A DNA stretch of 64,000 bases from Armatimonadota bacterium (lineage in GTDB: Bacteria > Armatimonadota > DTGP01 > JAKQQT01): NCBI GenBank assembly GCA_036504095.1, contig DASXVS010000048.1, positions 1 through 64,000 on the forward strand, written 5' to 3'. The translations under genes and the position numbers were made by a program. The notes beneath the pieces were generated by a model that did not search any database, had not been told where the DNA came from, and saw nothing but the letters and a program-made list of their open reading frames with translations. This document shows, piece after piece, positions 39,779 to 46,979 of the stretch (positions are counted from its first letter, which is position 1; every line of letters starts with the position of its first letter).

Positions 39779-40229
39779 GTGAGCGGGCCGGGCGGCCGCC
39801 GCCCGTAAGGGGGGAGGAAAGTCCGGGCTCCGGAGGGCAGGGCGCTCGGTAACGCCGAGGCATCCGCAGGGATGACGGAAAGCGCCACAGAAAAGGAAAG
39901 GCCTCACCATAGGGCTGAGGGTTCTGGGCTGAGGGCTGAGAGTCTCAGCCTTTGTCCCGCAGCCCTCAGCCCTGTGGTGGGGTTGAGCTGAAACGGTGGT
40001 GTAAGAGACCACCGGCGGCGTGGTGACACGCCGGCCTGGCAAGCCCCGCCCGGAGCAACACCGAATAGGGGGAGAGATCGGGGTAGCCCGCCCCGCCGCC
40101 CTTGCGTGCCGAAAGGCCGCGAGGGGTAATCCCCGGGTCGGAGGCTGGAGGGCGCCGGCAACGGCGCTCCTAGAGAGATGGCCGCCGCCGCGAAAGCGGT
40201 ACAGAACCCGGCTTACAGGCCCGCTCACC
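39779..40229 (+). ncRNA. rnpB: RNase P RNA (bacterial type A), with a repeat inserted in the specificity domain
   Basis: The 5' strand GTGAGCGGGCC (39779-39789) pairs with GGCCCGCTCAC (40218-40228) as P1. The universally conserved GAGGAAAGTCCGGGC is at 39814-39828 and ACAGAACCCGGCTTA at 40201-40215; together they form the P4 region. Other landmarks include GGTAACGCC and GATGACGGAAAGCGCCACAG. At about 451 nt it is longer than usual because a GGGCTGA heptamer inverted repeat (39911-39974) extends what should be the P12 arm. The RNA matures tRNA 5' ends. Confidence 0.96.
39911..39974. repeat. GGGCTGA heptamer inverted repeat inside rnpB
   Basis: GGGCTGA and GGGTTCT-like units on the left face CTCAGCC, GCAGCCCTCAGCCCT on the right. 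The same word family occurs at 51840-51860 and 56064-56136. In rnpB it would lengthen a helix in the specificity domain without touching the conserved core. Confidence 0.85.
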
Positions 40230-40230
40230 T

Positions 40231-40262
40231 GATGTTGGATGGTGGAAGTTGGAGGTTGGATT
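40231..40262. repeat. GTTGGAT heptamer repeat after rnpB
   Basis: From 40234 the units GTTGGAT, GGTGGAA, GTTGGAG and GTTGGAT follow the RNase P 3' end. The first 20 bases of this stretch are also copied at 40755-40774. Confidence 0.7.
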
Positions 40263-40277
40263 GAGGGAGGAACACGA

Positions 40278-40478
40278 GTGAACTGGAGAGTCGTGCTGGA
40301 ACGGGACGAGGAGACCTCGGACTGGGCGGCGTGGTGCCCTGAATTGCCGGGCTGCACTTCTGCCGGCGAGACCGAAACCGAAGCGCTCCAAAGCATCCGC
40401 GAAGCGATCCAGCTCTATCTGGAGCCTGAACCCATCAAGTTGGCCGAGGGGGCTTCGGTGTGCCAGGTAACGGTCTGA
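40278..40478 (+). CDS. hicB: HicB-family antitoxin
   Basis: A GTG start at 40278 with GGGAGG upstream gives 66 residues. NWRVVLERDEETSDWAAWCP, ELPGCTSAGETETEALQSIR and EAIQLYLEPEP are the partial-RNase-H-like HicB core (P-x-LPG-C-x-S-x-G-x-T-x-x-E-A). It is short and lacks a separate DNA-binding domain. Its TGA overlaps the hicA ATG (TGATG). HicB neutralises the HicA mRNA interferase. The module sits immediately after rnpB and is bracketed by the duplicated rnpB tail. Confidence 0.92.
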   Translation: MNWRVVLERDEETSDWAAWCPELPGCTSAGETETEALQSIREAIQLYLEPEPIKLAEGASVCQVTV

Positions 40479-40702
40479 TGCCAGACAGGCCGGACCGCTT
40501 GAACGCCAAGCAGGTCGAAGACGTTCTTGCCCGGAATGGTTTTCGCCTGGTGTCACAAAGGGGAAGCCATAGGAAGTGGCGCCACGATGCGCAGCGTTCC
40601 CAGGTCATCGTTCCCGACCATCGCGGACGCGATCTGCCTATAGGCACGCTTCGAGCGATTCAGTCCGCCTCCGGTATTGCAGCAGACGAGTGGCACCGGT
40701 GA
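40478..40702 (+). CDS. hicA: HicA-family mRNA interferase toxin
   Basis: This 74-residue protein starts at 40478, overlapping the hicB stop. The double-stranded-RNA-binding-like HicA fold is plain: LNAKQVEDVLARNGFRLVSQ, then RGSHRKWRHDAQRSQVIVPD with the catalytic His in GSHRKW, then HRGRDLPIGTLRAIQSASGI. HicA cleaves mRNA and tmRNA when not bound by HicB. The gene ends 22 bases before the exact 50-nt copy of the rnpB 3' end. Confidence 0.94.
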   Translation: MPDRPDRLNAKQVEDVLARNGFRLVSQRGSHRKWRHDAQRSQVIVPDHRGRDLPIGTLRAIQSASGIAADEWHR

Positions 40703-40774
40703 TGGTTGCCGCCGCGTAAAGGTGGCACAGAACCCGGCTTACAGGCCCGCTCACCTGATGTTGGATGGTGGAAG
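40699..40774 (+). repeat. Partial duplicate of the rnpB 3' end
   Basis: Bases 40725-40774 are identical over 50 nt to 40201-40250 (RNase P 3' strand plus the start of the heptamer tail). Upstream, 40699-40724 is similar to 40177-40200 with a few differences. The two copies are in direct orientation, 524 bases apart, and enclose hicBA. This looks like an attachment-site or target duplication. Confidence 0.93.
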
Positions 40775-40823
40775 TTTGACTCCGGCGCCTGGCGCCCGAC
40801 ACCTGGCCCCCCCCACCCCACGT

Positions 40824-40860
40824 AAAGAAGGCCTGCCCAATGGATGGACAGGCCTTCTTC
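40824..40860 (-). terminator. Terminator of the PEP-CTERM gene
   Basis: On the minus strand GAAGGCCTG and CAGGCCTTC (40857-40849 with 40835-40827) form a 9-bp stem followed by TTTACG. It lies 36 bases past the stop of the gene at 40896-41477. Confidence 0.75.
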
Positions 40861-40895
40861 AACTTGAAGTCGCCCTTGGCTCCGCTTCGGCGGGC

Positions 40896-41477
40896 CTACT
40901 TGCGGCGGCGGATCAGGCCGAGCAGGGGCAGGATGCCCACGCCCAACAGGCTCGCGGAAGCCGGCTCGGGAACGGCGGAGACATGCGCGCCGATCGCGCC
41001 AAGGCTGCCGCCCGGCGCTTCAGGCGCCGTGTATGTGGTCAGATCGACGACGTACTTGTTCAGGCCAAGGTCGACGGTGTAGTGGGTCGCGCCGGTGAAT
41101 GTGTTTCCGATGTTGGCGGAACCGACCGACGTGGTGCCCTTAAGAACGCCGGAAAACAGCAGATCGGCGGAGGCGCTGCTGGCATCGTCGGTCAAGGTCA
41201 TCGTGATCTCATACGGATTATCGAAGGTGTCAGGCGCCAGGTCCGGGGCGCTGCTTGTGACTCGGAGGTTCGAGAGAACCACATCGGTTCCGATCGTGCC
41301 GGCAAACTTGTGGATGTTGGCGCCCGGAATGAAAGTAATTGCGCTCATTCCGCTCGACATCGTGTTGCCCGGCAGGTTCGTGGTTTCAAAATGAGAGAAA
41401 TACACTTGAGCCTGCGACGTGCCCGCGATGAGCAAGCTCAGACCAGCGCCCAGTAGACAGGTCTTAAGAAGCTTCAT
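40896..41477 (-). CDS. PEP-CTERM sorted secreted protein
   Basis: The start at 41477 (MKLLKTCLLGAGLSLLIAGT) gives a signal peptide and 193 residues. The C-terminus is a PEP-CTERM sorting tail: VPEPASASLLGVGILPLLGL followed by IRRRK, which an exosortase would process. The 150 residues between are Thr/Ser/Asn-rich and beta-like (NTFTGATHYTVDLGLNKYVV), without recognised motifs. Such proteins are exported and often associated with extracellular matrix. No exosortase gene is in this window. Confidence 0.85.
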   Translation of the reverse strand: MKLLKTCLLGAGLSLLIAGTSQAQVYFSHFETTNLPGNTMSSGMSAITFIPGANIHKFAGTIGTDVVLSNLRVTSSAPDLAPDTFDNPYEITMTLTDDASSASADLLFSGVLKGTTSVGSANIGNTFTGATHYTVDLGLNKYVVDLTTYTAPEAPGGSLGAIGAHVSAVPEPASASLLGVGILPLLGLIRRRK

Positions 41478-41762
41478 GTTCAGAGTTTCCTTTCGGTTCT
41501 TGACGGCTCGCTGCCGTCGGTTGGCTTCAGAGATAAGCCCATCGCCGATGGGGGACCACCACCAACGCTGCAACTCTCCTGATAAGCGAGGAGGCACAGA
41601 CCGTGCCAAACCGAGCGAGCACTATAGAACCGCGATTGCTCCGGCCGGCGGCAAGCGGCGCAATTCCGCCCGCCAAACCACCAGGCACACTCGCGCGAAA
41701 GCCCCGCGCCGGAGCATCCGTGCGGGGCTTCTTCCAAAGCGGTTTCCCTGCGGTTTCGTGCT
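41478..41762. other. Spacer upstream of the PEP-CTERM gene
   Basis: This 285-base spacer carries the leader of the PEP-CTERM gene (GGAAACTCTGAAC-ATG on the minus strand). I see no convincing gene or promoter. Confidence 0.35.
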
Positions 41763-41939
41763 CTAGAAACCCTCTTGCTCGTACTCCGCCGCGCATACCG
41801 GGCACTCCTCAACGCCGTCTTCTATCGGCGAATCGCAACGTGCGCAGAGGTGCACTTTCGGGTCGTCACATTCCTCATCCAGCATACCAAACATGATCGC
41901 AGCGACCAGGTCATCTCCGCCAAATGGTGTACCGTTCAT
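41763..41939 (-). CDS. Tiny zinc-ribbon-like protein
   Basis: This 58-residue ORF starts at 41939 with GAGG 8 bases upstream. The translation runs MNGTPFGGDDLVAAIMFGML, then DEECDDPKVHLCARCDSPIE and DGVEECPVCAAEYEQEGF. The CARC and CPVC pairs form a compact zinc ribbon (CxxC-x15-CxxC), with an extra upstream Cys. Its ATG overlaps the TGA of a second tiny ORF upstream (ATGA), which supports real translation. The family is unknown. Confidence 0.65.
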   Translation of the reverse strand: MNGTPFGGDDLVAAIMFGMLDEECDDPKVHLCARCDSPIEDGVEECPVCAAEYEQEGF

Positions 41940-42091
41940 ACATCATACCTCGACCGCAGTAACGAAGAGGCGCCCAGTTGGCGACCATTTTCGTCAACCT
42001 GGCGCACTGTCATTTTCTGCCCATCCCTTGTCCCACCGAACAGGGTGAATGAGTGGATCTGGGCGGGAGGCGCCGGAAGGCGATCCTCCAT
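41936..42091 (-). CDS. Tiny conserved-looking ORF coupled to the zinc-ribbon gene
   Basis: This 51-residue ORF starts at 42091, with AAGGA about 10 bases upstream. Its second half reads SFTLFGGTRDGQKMTVRQVD, then ENGRQLGASSLLRSRYDV, which looks like genuine protein. The stop overlaps the start of the zinc-ribbon ORF by 4 bases. An overlapping frame upstream (MLPAARYRAAGDLVTAKRNG) also looks partly protein-like, so a longer or frameshifted gene is possible. Confidence 0.45.
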   Translation of the reverse strand: MEDRLPAPPAQIHSFTLFGGTRDGQKMTVRQVDENGRQLGASSLLRSRYDV

Positions 42092-42227
42092 TTGGCGCCG
42101 TTCCTTTTCGCCGTCACCAGGTCGCCGGCGGCGCGATACCGCGCCGCCGGCAGCATCGTTCGGTCCACGCTGACCTCACCCGTTCGTCACCATACGGTAG
42201 TCTATCACAGCGTCGCGCACGGCGTGG

Positions 42228-42239
42228 TACAATCGGGCT
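42228..42239 (+). promoter_or_regulatory. -10 box of a leaderless SGNH hydrolase transcript
   Basis: TACAAT (42228-42233) lies 6 bases before the ATG at 42240, so transcription should start at or next to the start codon. No ribosome site is present. Confidence 0.5.
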
Positions 42240-43166
42240 ATGCAACGATATTTAGCAATTTGTTGGTTCGCCTGCCTCTTCGGCCTCTGGGCTCCCGCCG
42301 GGGGCGCGGCTCTGCGCTACGACGCGCTTGGCGCGAGCGACGCCGTCGGTATCGGCGCATCGTCGCCCGGCGCGAACGGCCAGCCGAACAACGGTTACGT
42401 GTACCTGCTCGCCAATTGGCTGACGGCCCGTTATCCGCACTGGACTCTCGAAAACCGCGGCGTTGAGGGGTTGACCGCCCCGGAGATCCGGGATCAGGAA
42501 TTGAATCCCGCCATCCTCGCCCAGCCCGATATCGTCACTCTATGGGCCGGCGCGAATGACGTCCGCGTGAGCATCCAGAAGCAGGAAACCACCGCCGTGC
42601 TTCAGTCGGGGTTTGAACTCGCCTACACCACCATTCTGAGCCGGCTTCGCGGGGAAACACACGCCTTCATCGTAACAGCCAACATACCGGACCTCAGCCT
42701 CGTTCCATCAGCCGTTTTCCTCACGGCGCCGCTGCGCCAGTTAGCGCATGACGATTCCCTCGCCGTCAACCAGTCCATTGCGCGGGTCGCCGCGGCCTAC
42801 GGCGTCCCGGTGATCGATCTGTTCTCAGACCCGACGTCATACGATCCCGCCAACTTCTGGGTGGACGGCTTCCACCCGAACGATCAGGGTTACCTGATCC
42901 TGGCAATGCGGTTCGAGGCCGTTCTTCAAGCTGGGGCCTGGCGAAAAGTGAGCGGCCTGGGCGATGTGAACGGAGATGGCGTGATCGACATCGCAGACGC
43001 CGCCGCTTTGCTTTCAGGGATCGGCGGAATGTCATCCGCTTCAAACCGGCAGGCCGTAGCCGGAGACGTCGCGCCGCCGGGCGGCGACGGCCGGATCGAC
43101 ATCACGGACGCCGTGTTTATCGCCCGCCGGGTCGCCGGCCTCGTTCCGGACGGTGATTGGAGATGA
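42240..43166 (+). CDS. Secreted SGNH/GDSL esterase with C-terminal dockerin module
   Basis: This 308-residue protein has a signal peptide (AICWFACLFGLWAPAGG). DALGASDAVGIGASSPG is SGNH block I with the catalytic Ser, TLWAGANDVRVSI is block III (Asn) and NFWVDGFHPNDQGY is block V with catalytic Asp and His. The last 65 residues are a type I dockerin-like pair of EF-hand-like repeats: GDVNGDGVIDIADAAALLSG and GGDGRIDITDAVFIARRVAG. The enzyme probably deacetylates extracellular polysaccharides. The dockerin may bind a cohesin elsewhere or serve surface attachment. It is transcribed from a leaderless-type promoter. Confidence 0.85.
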   Translation: MQRYLAICWFACLFGLWAPAGGAALRYDALGASDAVGIGASSPGANGQPNNGYVYLLANWLTARYPHWTLENRGVEGLTAPEIRDQELNPAILAQPDIVTLWAGANDVRVSIQKQETTAVLQSGFELAYTTILSRLRGETHAFIVTANIPDLSLVPSAVFLTAPLRQLAHDDSLAVNQSIARVAAAYGVPVIDLFSDPTSYDPANFWVDGFHPNDQGYLILAMRFEAVLQAGAWRKVSGLGDVNGDGVIDIADAAALLSGIGGMSSASNRQAVAGDVAPPGGDGRIDITDAVFIARRVAGLVPDGDWR

Positions 43167-43169
43167 CCG

Positions 43170-44348
43170 TCACAGATTCCCGAATAAAACGCCAAGCGCA
43201 AAGGTAACGCTGCCGGCCAGGATTCCCACCAGCGTCATTTCCAGGCCGCTGGACCACCAACTCCGCGTGGTGATGAGGCTCTTGGCGGCGCCAACAATGA
43301 AATGCGCCAGGATGGACGTCACCGCCGCAACGACCACGGCGGTCATGCCCCTCAGGAAGAAGAATGGCAAAACGGGGATGAAAGCACCCAGGGCGGTGGA
43401 CAGAGTCGCCGAAACCGCGGACACCCATTGGTTGGGCAGCGCCTCCTCGGACAGGCCCAGTTCGGATTGTGCGAGGGCCTTGAGCATCCGCTCCGGATCC
43501 TCGGCCAACCTCGCCGCCATATCCCGGGATTGGAGCTCATCGAATCCCTGGAGTTGGTAGAAGAGCGCCATCTCCTCCATCTCCTCTTCGGGGTGTTCCT
43601 CCAGTTCGGCCCGCTCCCGCCCCAACTCCGCCTCGTGAACTTCGCGCTCGCTCTTCACGGCGAGGTATGCGCTGCTCCCCATCGAGAGAGCAGAGGCGAT
43701 CATCCCCGCCATCCCCGCAACGACGATGGTATGCTGCGTCATCGTGGGCGATGCGGTCGTCGCGCCCGCGACGCCGCTCACAATTCCGAACACCGAGCCG
43801 AGGCCGTCGTTCACGCCGTACACCGCGTCCGAAATCCATGTGCCGGCGCGCGTGTGGCGTTCGCGCCGGAAAATCGCGTCCAGCGCCCCCTGCGGTCCGG
43901 GAAGTGAGGTCATCCCGCGAAGAGCGCGCGCGTGCGCCTCTTCCTCCAGGGCAAAATCGTGAAGCACGCGGGCCGTTTCACCGTCGCCCAAAGCCCTTTG
44001 TTGCATGCTGTAGAGGGACGTTTGCCGGTCTTCCAGCGCCTCCATCTTCTTCAGGGTAACATTCGTGCCCACGAGGCGCGCCACGCCGCGATTCCAGCGG
44101 GTTCTCAGCGTCTCGCGGTCCTCTGGAACGGTCGCGCCCAGTTCCTCCAGCGCTTCGGCCCATCGTTTCGCGTGCCTGTCCTCGGCATCCGCCATCCGTG
44201 ACAGGATGCCGCGTCGCTTTGCGTCTTTCTCATTGGCCGCCAGATCGCGATATACCCTCGCGCTGTCGACTTCCGCGCGCCACGATTTCCGCAGAACGTC
44301 GATGCGCTCCCGAGTGCCCACCGGCTTAACGTCACGTTGGATTGCCAT
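43170..44348 (-). CDS. Rubrerythrin/ferritin-like domain fused to VIT1/CCC1 iron-manganese transporter (MbfA-like)
   Basis: The start at 44348 follows GGAGAAGTACGGC and gives 392 residues. Residues 10-170 are a ferritin-like helical domain with di-iron ligands in SARVYRDLAANEKDAKRRGI, ADAEDRHAKRW and LEEEAHARAL. Residues 175-392 are a VIT1/CCC1 transporter: DAVYGVNDGLGSVFGIVSGV, then MASALSMGSSAYLAVKSERE-like sequence, an acidic Glu-rich helix (ERAELEEHPEEEMEEMALFY) that binds cytoplasmic metal, and five membrane spans. Such fusions export iron and protect against peroxide and iron stress. Confidence 0.9.
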   Translation of the reverse strand: MAIQRDVKPVGTRERIDVLRKSWRAEVDSARVYRDLAANEKDAKRRGILSRMADAEDRHAKRWAEALEELGATVPEDRETLRTRWNRGVARLVGTNVTLKKMEALEDRQTSLYSMQQRALGDGETARVLHDFALEEEAHARALRGMTSLPGPQGALDAIFRRERHTRAGTWISDAVYGVNDGLGSVFGIVSGVAGATTASPTMTQHTIVVAGMAGMIASALSMGSSAYLAVKSEREVHEAELGRERAELEEHPEEEMEEMALFYQLQGFDELQSRDMAARLAEDPERMLKALAQSELGLSEEALPNQWVSAVSATLSTALGAFIPVLPFFFLRGMTAVVVAAVTSILAHFIVGAAKSLITTRSWWSSGLEMTLVGILAGSVTFALGVLFGNL

Positions 44349-44422
44349 GCCGTACTTCTCCTGGTGCCAGTATAGCCCGCCACCCCCTACCCCCGGCCCC
44401 TGGCTCTCGCCCCCCAACCTCC

Positions 44423-44453
44423 AAAAACCAGGACGGCCGCCCAACGGGCGGCC
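44423..44453 (-). terminator. Terminator of the NlpC/P60 gene
   Basis: On the minus strand GGCCGCCC and GGGCGGCC (44453-44446 and 44442-44435) form an 8-bp stem. GTCCTGG and TTTTT (44427-44423) follow. It lies 22 bases past the gene stop. Confidence 0.75.
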
Positions 44454-44474
44454 TCGGAGTCCACAACGACGGCA

Positions 44475-44969
44475 TCAGGCGACCGGGCGGCGAATGCCCA
44501 CCAGGCGGCGCGCCCAGTATCCGCTGAACGGGTTATCGATTGTCACGCCGCGGCGGGGGTTCGCCGCATGGACCATCTTGCCGTTGCCGGCGTACACGCC
44601 AACATGGCCAACCCGCCGGCCGTGAGTGCTGAAAAAGAGGAGGTCTCCGGGCTTGATGTCGTTCCACGCCACTTTGCGGCCGCTGTGATACTGCTGCGCC
44701 GCCGTGCGGGGCAGGCCGACGCCCTCCGATTTGCCGTAAAGGTATTTGGTGAACCCGGAGCAGTCGAAGCCGTGGCGTCCGGTGCCGCCGTAGCGGTAAC
44801 GCGCCCCACGGAACGACAGGGCGGTGCGCACAATGCGCGAGCCACGGTCGGTGGAACGGGAGGGGAAAGGATTGGAGCCGGAGCGTACCGCCGAGGCAGG
44901 TACCGCACCGATCACCGTTAACGAGATGGCCGCAAACAGGGCCGCAACGTTTCGTCCGCGAAAAACCAA
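44475..44969 (-). CDS. NlpC/P60 cell-wall endopeptidase
   Basis: This 164-residue protein has a signal peptide (ALFAAISLTVIGAVPASA). The NlpC/P60 domain covers the rest. Cys70 in HGFDCSGFTKYLY is the nucleophile, His122 in RRVGHVGVYAG is the base and His134 in KMVHAANPRRGV is the third residue. The enzyme cleaves gamma-D-Glu-diaminopimelate bonds in peptidoglycan stem peptides. There is no LysM or SH3 domain, so it is a minimal form. A TTGACC-N17-TAGTAT promoter precedes it by about 70 bases. Confidence 0.93.
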   Translation of the reverse strand: MVFRGRNVAALFAAISLTVIGAVPASAVRSGSNPFPSRSTDRGSRIVRTALSFRGARYRYGGTGRHGFDCSGFTKYLYGKSEGVGLPRTAAQQYHSGRKVAWNDIKPGDLLFFSTHGRRVGHVGVYAGNGKMVHAANPRRGVTIDNPFSGYWARRLVGIRRPVA

Positions 44970-45035
44970 ATGCCAATCCTCTTCCGGGCAATACCCCTGT
45001 GGGTTGGTCCGGCAGACACCGAACAGAACACCTCC

Positions 45036-45064
45036 ATACTAGAGGAACGCCAACCGGAGGTCAA
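45036..45064 (-). promoter_or_regulatory. Promoter of the NlpC/P60 gene
   Basis: On the minus strand TTGACC (45064-45059), 17 bases, then TAGTAT (45041-45036). Confidence 0.75.
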
Positions 45065-45098
45065 GGCAATTTGCATCAAATGCAGGTGCGTCCAGCCG

Positions 45099-45824
45099 CT
45101 AGTCACGCTGACTGCACGCTGAAACAAATCCGAAAAACAATGCCGAAAATCGATCCGGAAGGCACTCCGGGTGGAACTGAACGCCCACGACAAAGGCCTT
45201 GCCCGGCAGTTCCACGGCCTCGATCACCCCATCGGCGGGACAGACCGACGTCACGGTCAAACCCGGCGCGGGATCCTTCACGGCCTGGTGGTGCTGTGAG
45301 TTCACCGCATGCACGCCCGGCCCGATCGCCGCCGCCAGCAGCGAACCCTCGGGCACTTCGACCTCGTGCCGGAGTTCCGTCTCATCGTCGGAACGATGGT
45401 CCACTGTCGAGGTGGTCTGTGCGGGGATGTCCTGGATCAACGATCCGCCCAGCGCGACGTTCATCACCTGAATCCCGCGGCAGATTCCCAGCACCGGTGT
45501 ATCCCGCTCGACCGCCGCACGAAAGAGCGCGATCTCGAACTCGTCGCGCGGGCTGGAAACCACCTTCAGGTTCGGATGGGGTTCCTCCCCAAACAACGCC
45601 GGATCGATATCACACCCACCGGGCAGAAGCACGCCTTGCAAGCGATCCAGGTACCGGTCCAGGATTGGAAGCGCGGCAAGCGGGAGGAATACCGGCAGAG
45701 CGCCGGCTTCCACCAGCCTCTCAGCATAGGATCGGAGGCCGCTCATCTGGCTCGGGGAGTCGGCGTCGTCCACTCGTGTGGGATACATCGGGATGCCGAT
45801 CAGCGGGGGCTTCAGAGTGTCCAT
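45099..45824 (-). CDS. Peptidase C26 / gamma-glutamyl-gamma-aminobutyrate hydrolase-like glutamine amidotransferase
   Basis: The start at 45824 (MDTLKPPLIGIPMYPTRVDD) gives 241 residues. LQGVLLPGGCDIDPALFGEE and LGICRGIQVMNVALGGSLIQ (nucleophile Cys in GICRG) are the class I amidotransferase core. GVQFHPECLPD gives the catalytic His and Glu. HRSDDETELRHEVEV and VNSQHHQAVKDPAPGL are typical PuuD-like segments. Family members hydrolyse gamma-glutamyl amides, for example in putrescine breakdown. No other polyamine genes are adjacent, so the substrate is open. Confidence 0.88.
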   Translation of the reverse strand: MDTLKPPLIGIPMYPTRVDDADSPSQMSGLRSYAERLVEAGALPVFLPLAALPILDRYLDRLQGVLLPGGCDIDPALFGEEPHPNLKVVSSPRDEFEIALFRAAVERDTPVLGICRGIQVMNVALGGSLIQDIPAQTTSTVDHRSDDETELRHEVEVPEGSLLAAAIGPGVHAVNSQHHQAVKDPAPGLTVTSVCPADGVIEAVELPGKAFVVGVQFHPECLPDRFSALFFGFVSACSQRD

Positions 45825-45907
45825 ATTCCCAATGTAGAAACACCGCGTCGCCACGGCCAAACCCGCTTTGCTCGCTCAGACGGGACTCCGCTAGAGTGAC
45901 CGATGTA

Positions 45908-46825
45908 ATGGACGCTGTACACGATACGCCCGATCCGGTCGCAGCCATCGATATCGGGACCAATTCCGTCAAATGCCTGGTTGCGCGGGTGCGGGATGGC
46001 GCCGTGGAGGAACCACTCCTGGACACCTCCGTCACAACGCGTCTCGGGGAAGGCCTGGGCGGTACCGGACGGCTGAACGCCATTGCCATCGAGCGGACCG
46101 CCCAATGTGTTGCGGAGCTCGTGGCGTCGGCTCACCGGTTGTACGCCCAACGCATCAGGATCACCGGCACCAGCGCCGTTCGCGAGGCGGCGAACCCGGA
46201 GGGTCTCACGCGGCGCATCCACGAATTGTGCGGGCTGGGAGTGGACATCCTTCCGGGCGAGGAAGAAGCGCGCCTCGCCTACTTGGGCGCTGTCGGTGCT
46301 TCGGCCCGCCGCGTCGCCATCATCGACGTTGGCGGGGGCAGCACCGAATGGGCCGTCGGAGAAGGGAGCCGAATCGCGTGGCGACACAGTTATCCGGCCG
46401 GTGCGGTCCGATTTACCGAAAAGTACTTCCGCTCCGATCCGCCCACCCCCGCCGAGGTCGATGACGCGGCCCGGGCCGCGGGGGATATGTTCCAATCCGC
46501 GCCCTGCGCCGAATCCGTCCCGGTGGTCGCGGTCGGAGGCACCGCGCGTACCGTCGCTCTTGTCGCCCTCGGCGGCGAGGGCACGGCGGAGGGGTTTGAG
46601 GTCGCGATACCGGAGCTGAGGCGCCAGATTGCGCTATACGCCTCGATGGACCTGATCCATCGCCGCGAAATCCCAGGCATCGAGGCACACCGGGCCGAAA
46701 TCGTGATCGCGGGCGCCATCGTCCTGGCCGCCGCCATCACGCAGGCAGGGGTACCCGGAGCGCGCTGCACCCTTCGAGGCTTGCGCCATGGCATCGTCCT
46801 GGAGTTGGCCAGTCGGCCATTCTGA
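45908..46825 (+). CDS. Ppx/GppA exopolyphosphatase family protein
   Basis: Starting at 45908 (MDAVHDTPDPVAAIDIGTNS) the protein is 305 residues, the length of the short Ppx form with only the two actin-like domains. AAIDIGTNSVKCLVARV is the first phosphate loop. GTSAVREAANPEGL and ILPGEEEARLAYLG contain the catalytic Glu, VAIIDVGGGSTEWAVGEG is the second loop, and PVVAVGGTARTVALVAL follows. These enzymes release phosphate from polyphosphate and/or pppGpp. It starts a plus-strand series leading to the TrkA genes, but those have their own promoter. Confidence 0.9.
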   Translation: MDAVHDTPDPVAAIDIGTNSVKCLVARVRDGAVEEPLLDTSVTTRLGEGLGGTGRLNAIAIERTAQCVAELVASAHRLYAQRIRITGTSAVREAANPEGLTRRIHELCGLGVDILPGEEEARLAYLGAVGASARRVAIIDVGGGSTEWAVGEGSRIAWRHSYPAGAVRFTEKYFRSDPPTPAEVDDAARAAGDMFQSAPCAESVPVVAVGGTARTVALVALGGEGTAEGFEVAIPELRRQIALYASMDLIHRREIPGIEAHRAEIVIAGAIVLAAAITQAGVPGARCTLRGLRHGIVLELASRPF

Positions 46826-46922
46826 CGGCAACCTGGAATCCCGGTGTTGCGCCGGATGTTGTCCTTCGCTCAGCGCGGCGATGCTTCAGCTCCCACCTCC
46901 CGCGGCACAGCGCCCTTCCACG

Positions 46923-46952
46923 TTGGCATCCCCTTTGAAGGCACGCTATACT
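46923..46952 (+). promoter_or_regulatory. Promoter of the trkA-like gene pair
   Basis: TTGGCA (46923-46928), 18 bases, then TATACT (46947-46952), followed by an AAGGAG ribosome site just before the ATG at 46980. Confidence 0.7.
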
Positions 46953-46979
46953 GCGTTGCGTCCTAAGGAGCGTGACAAC

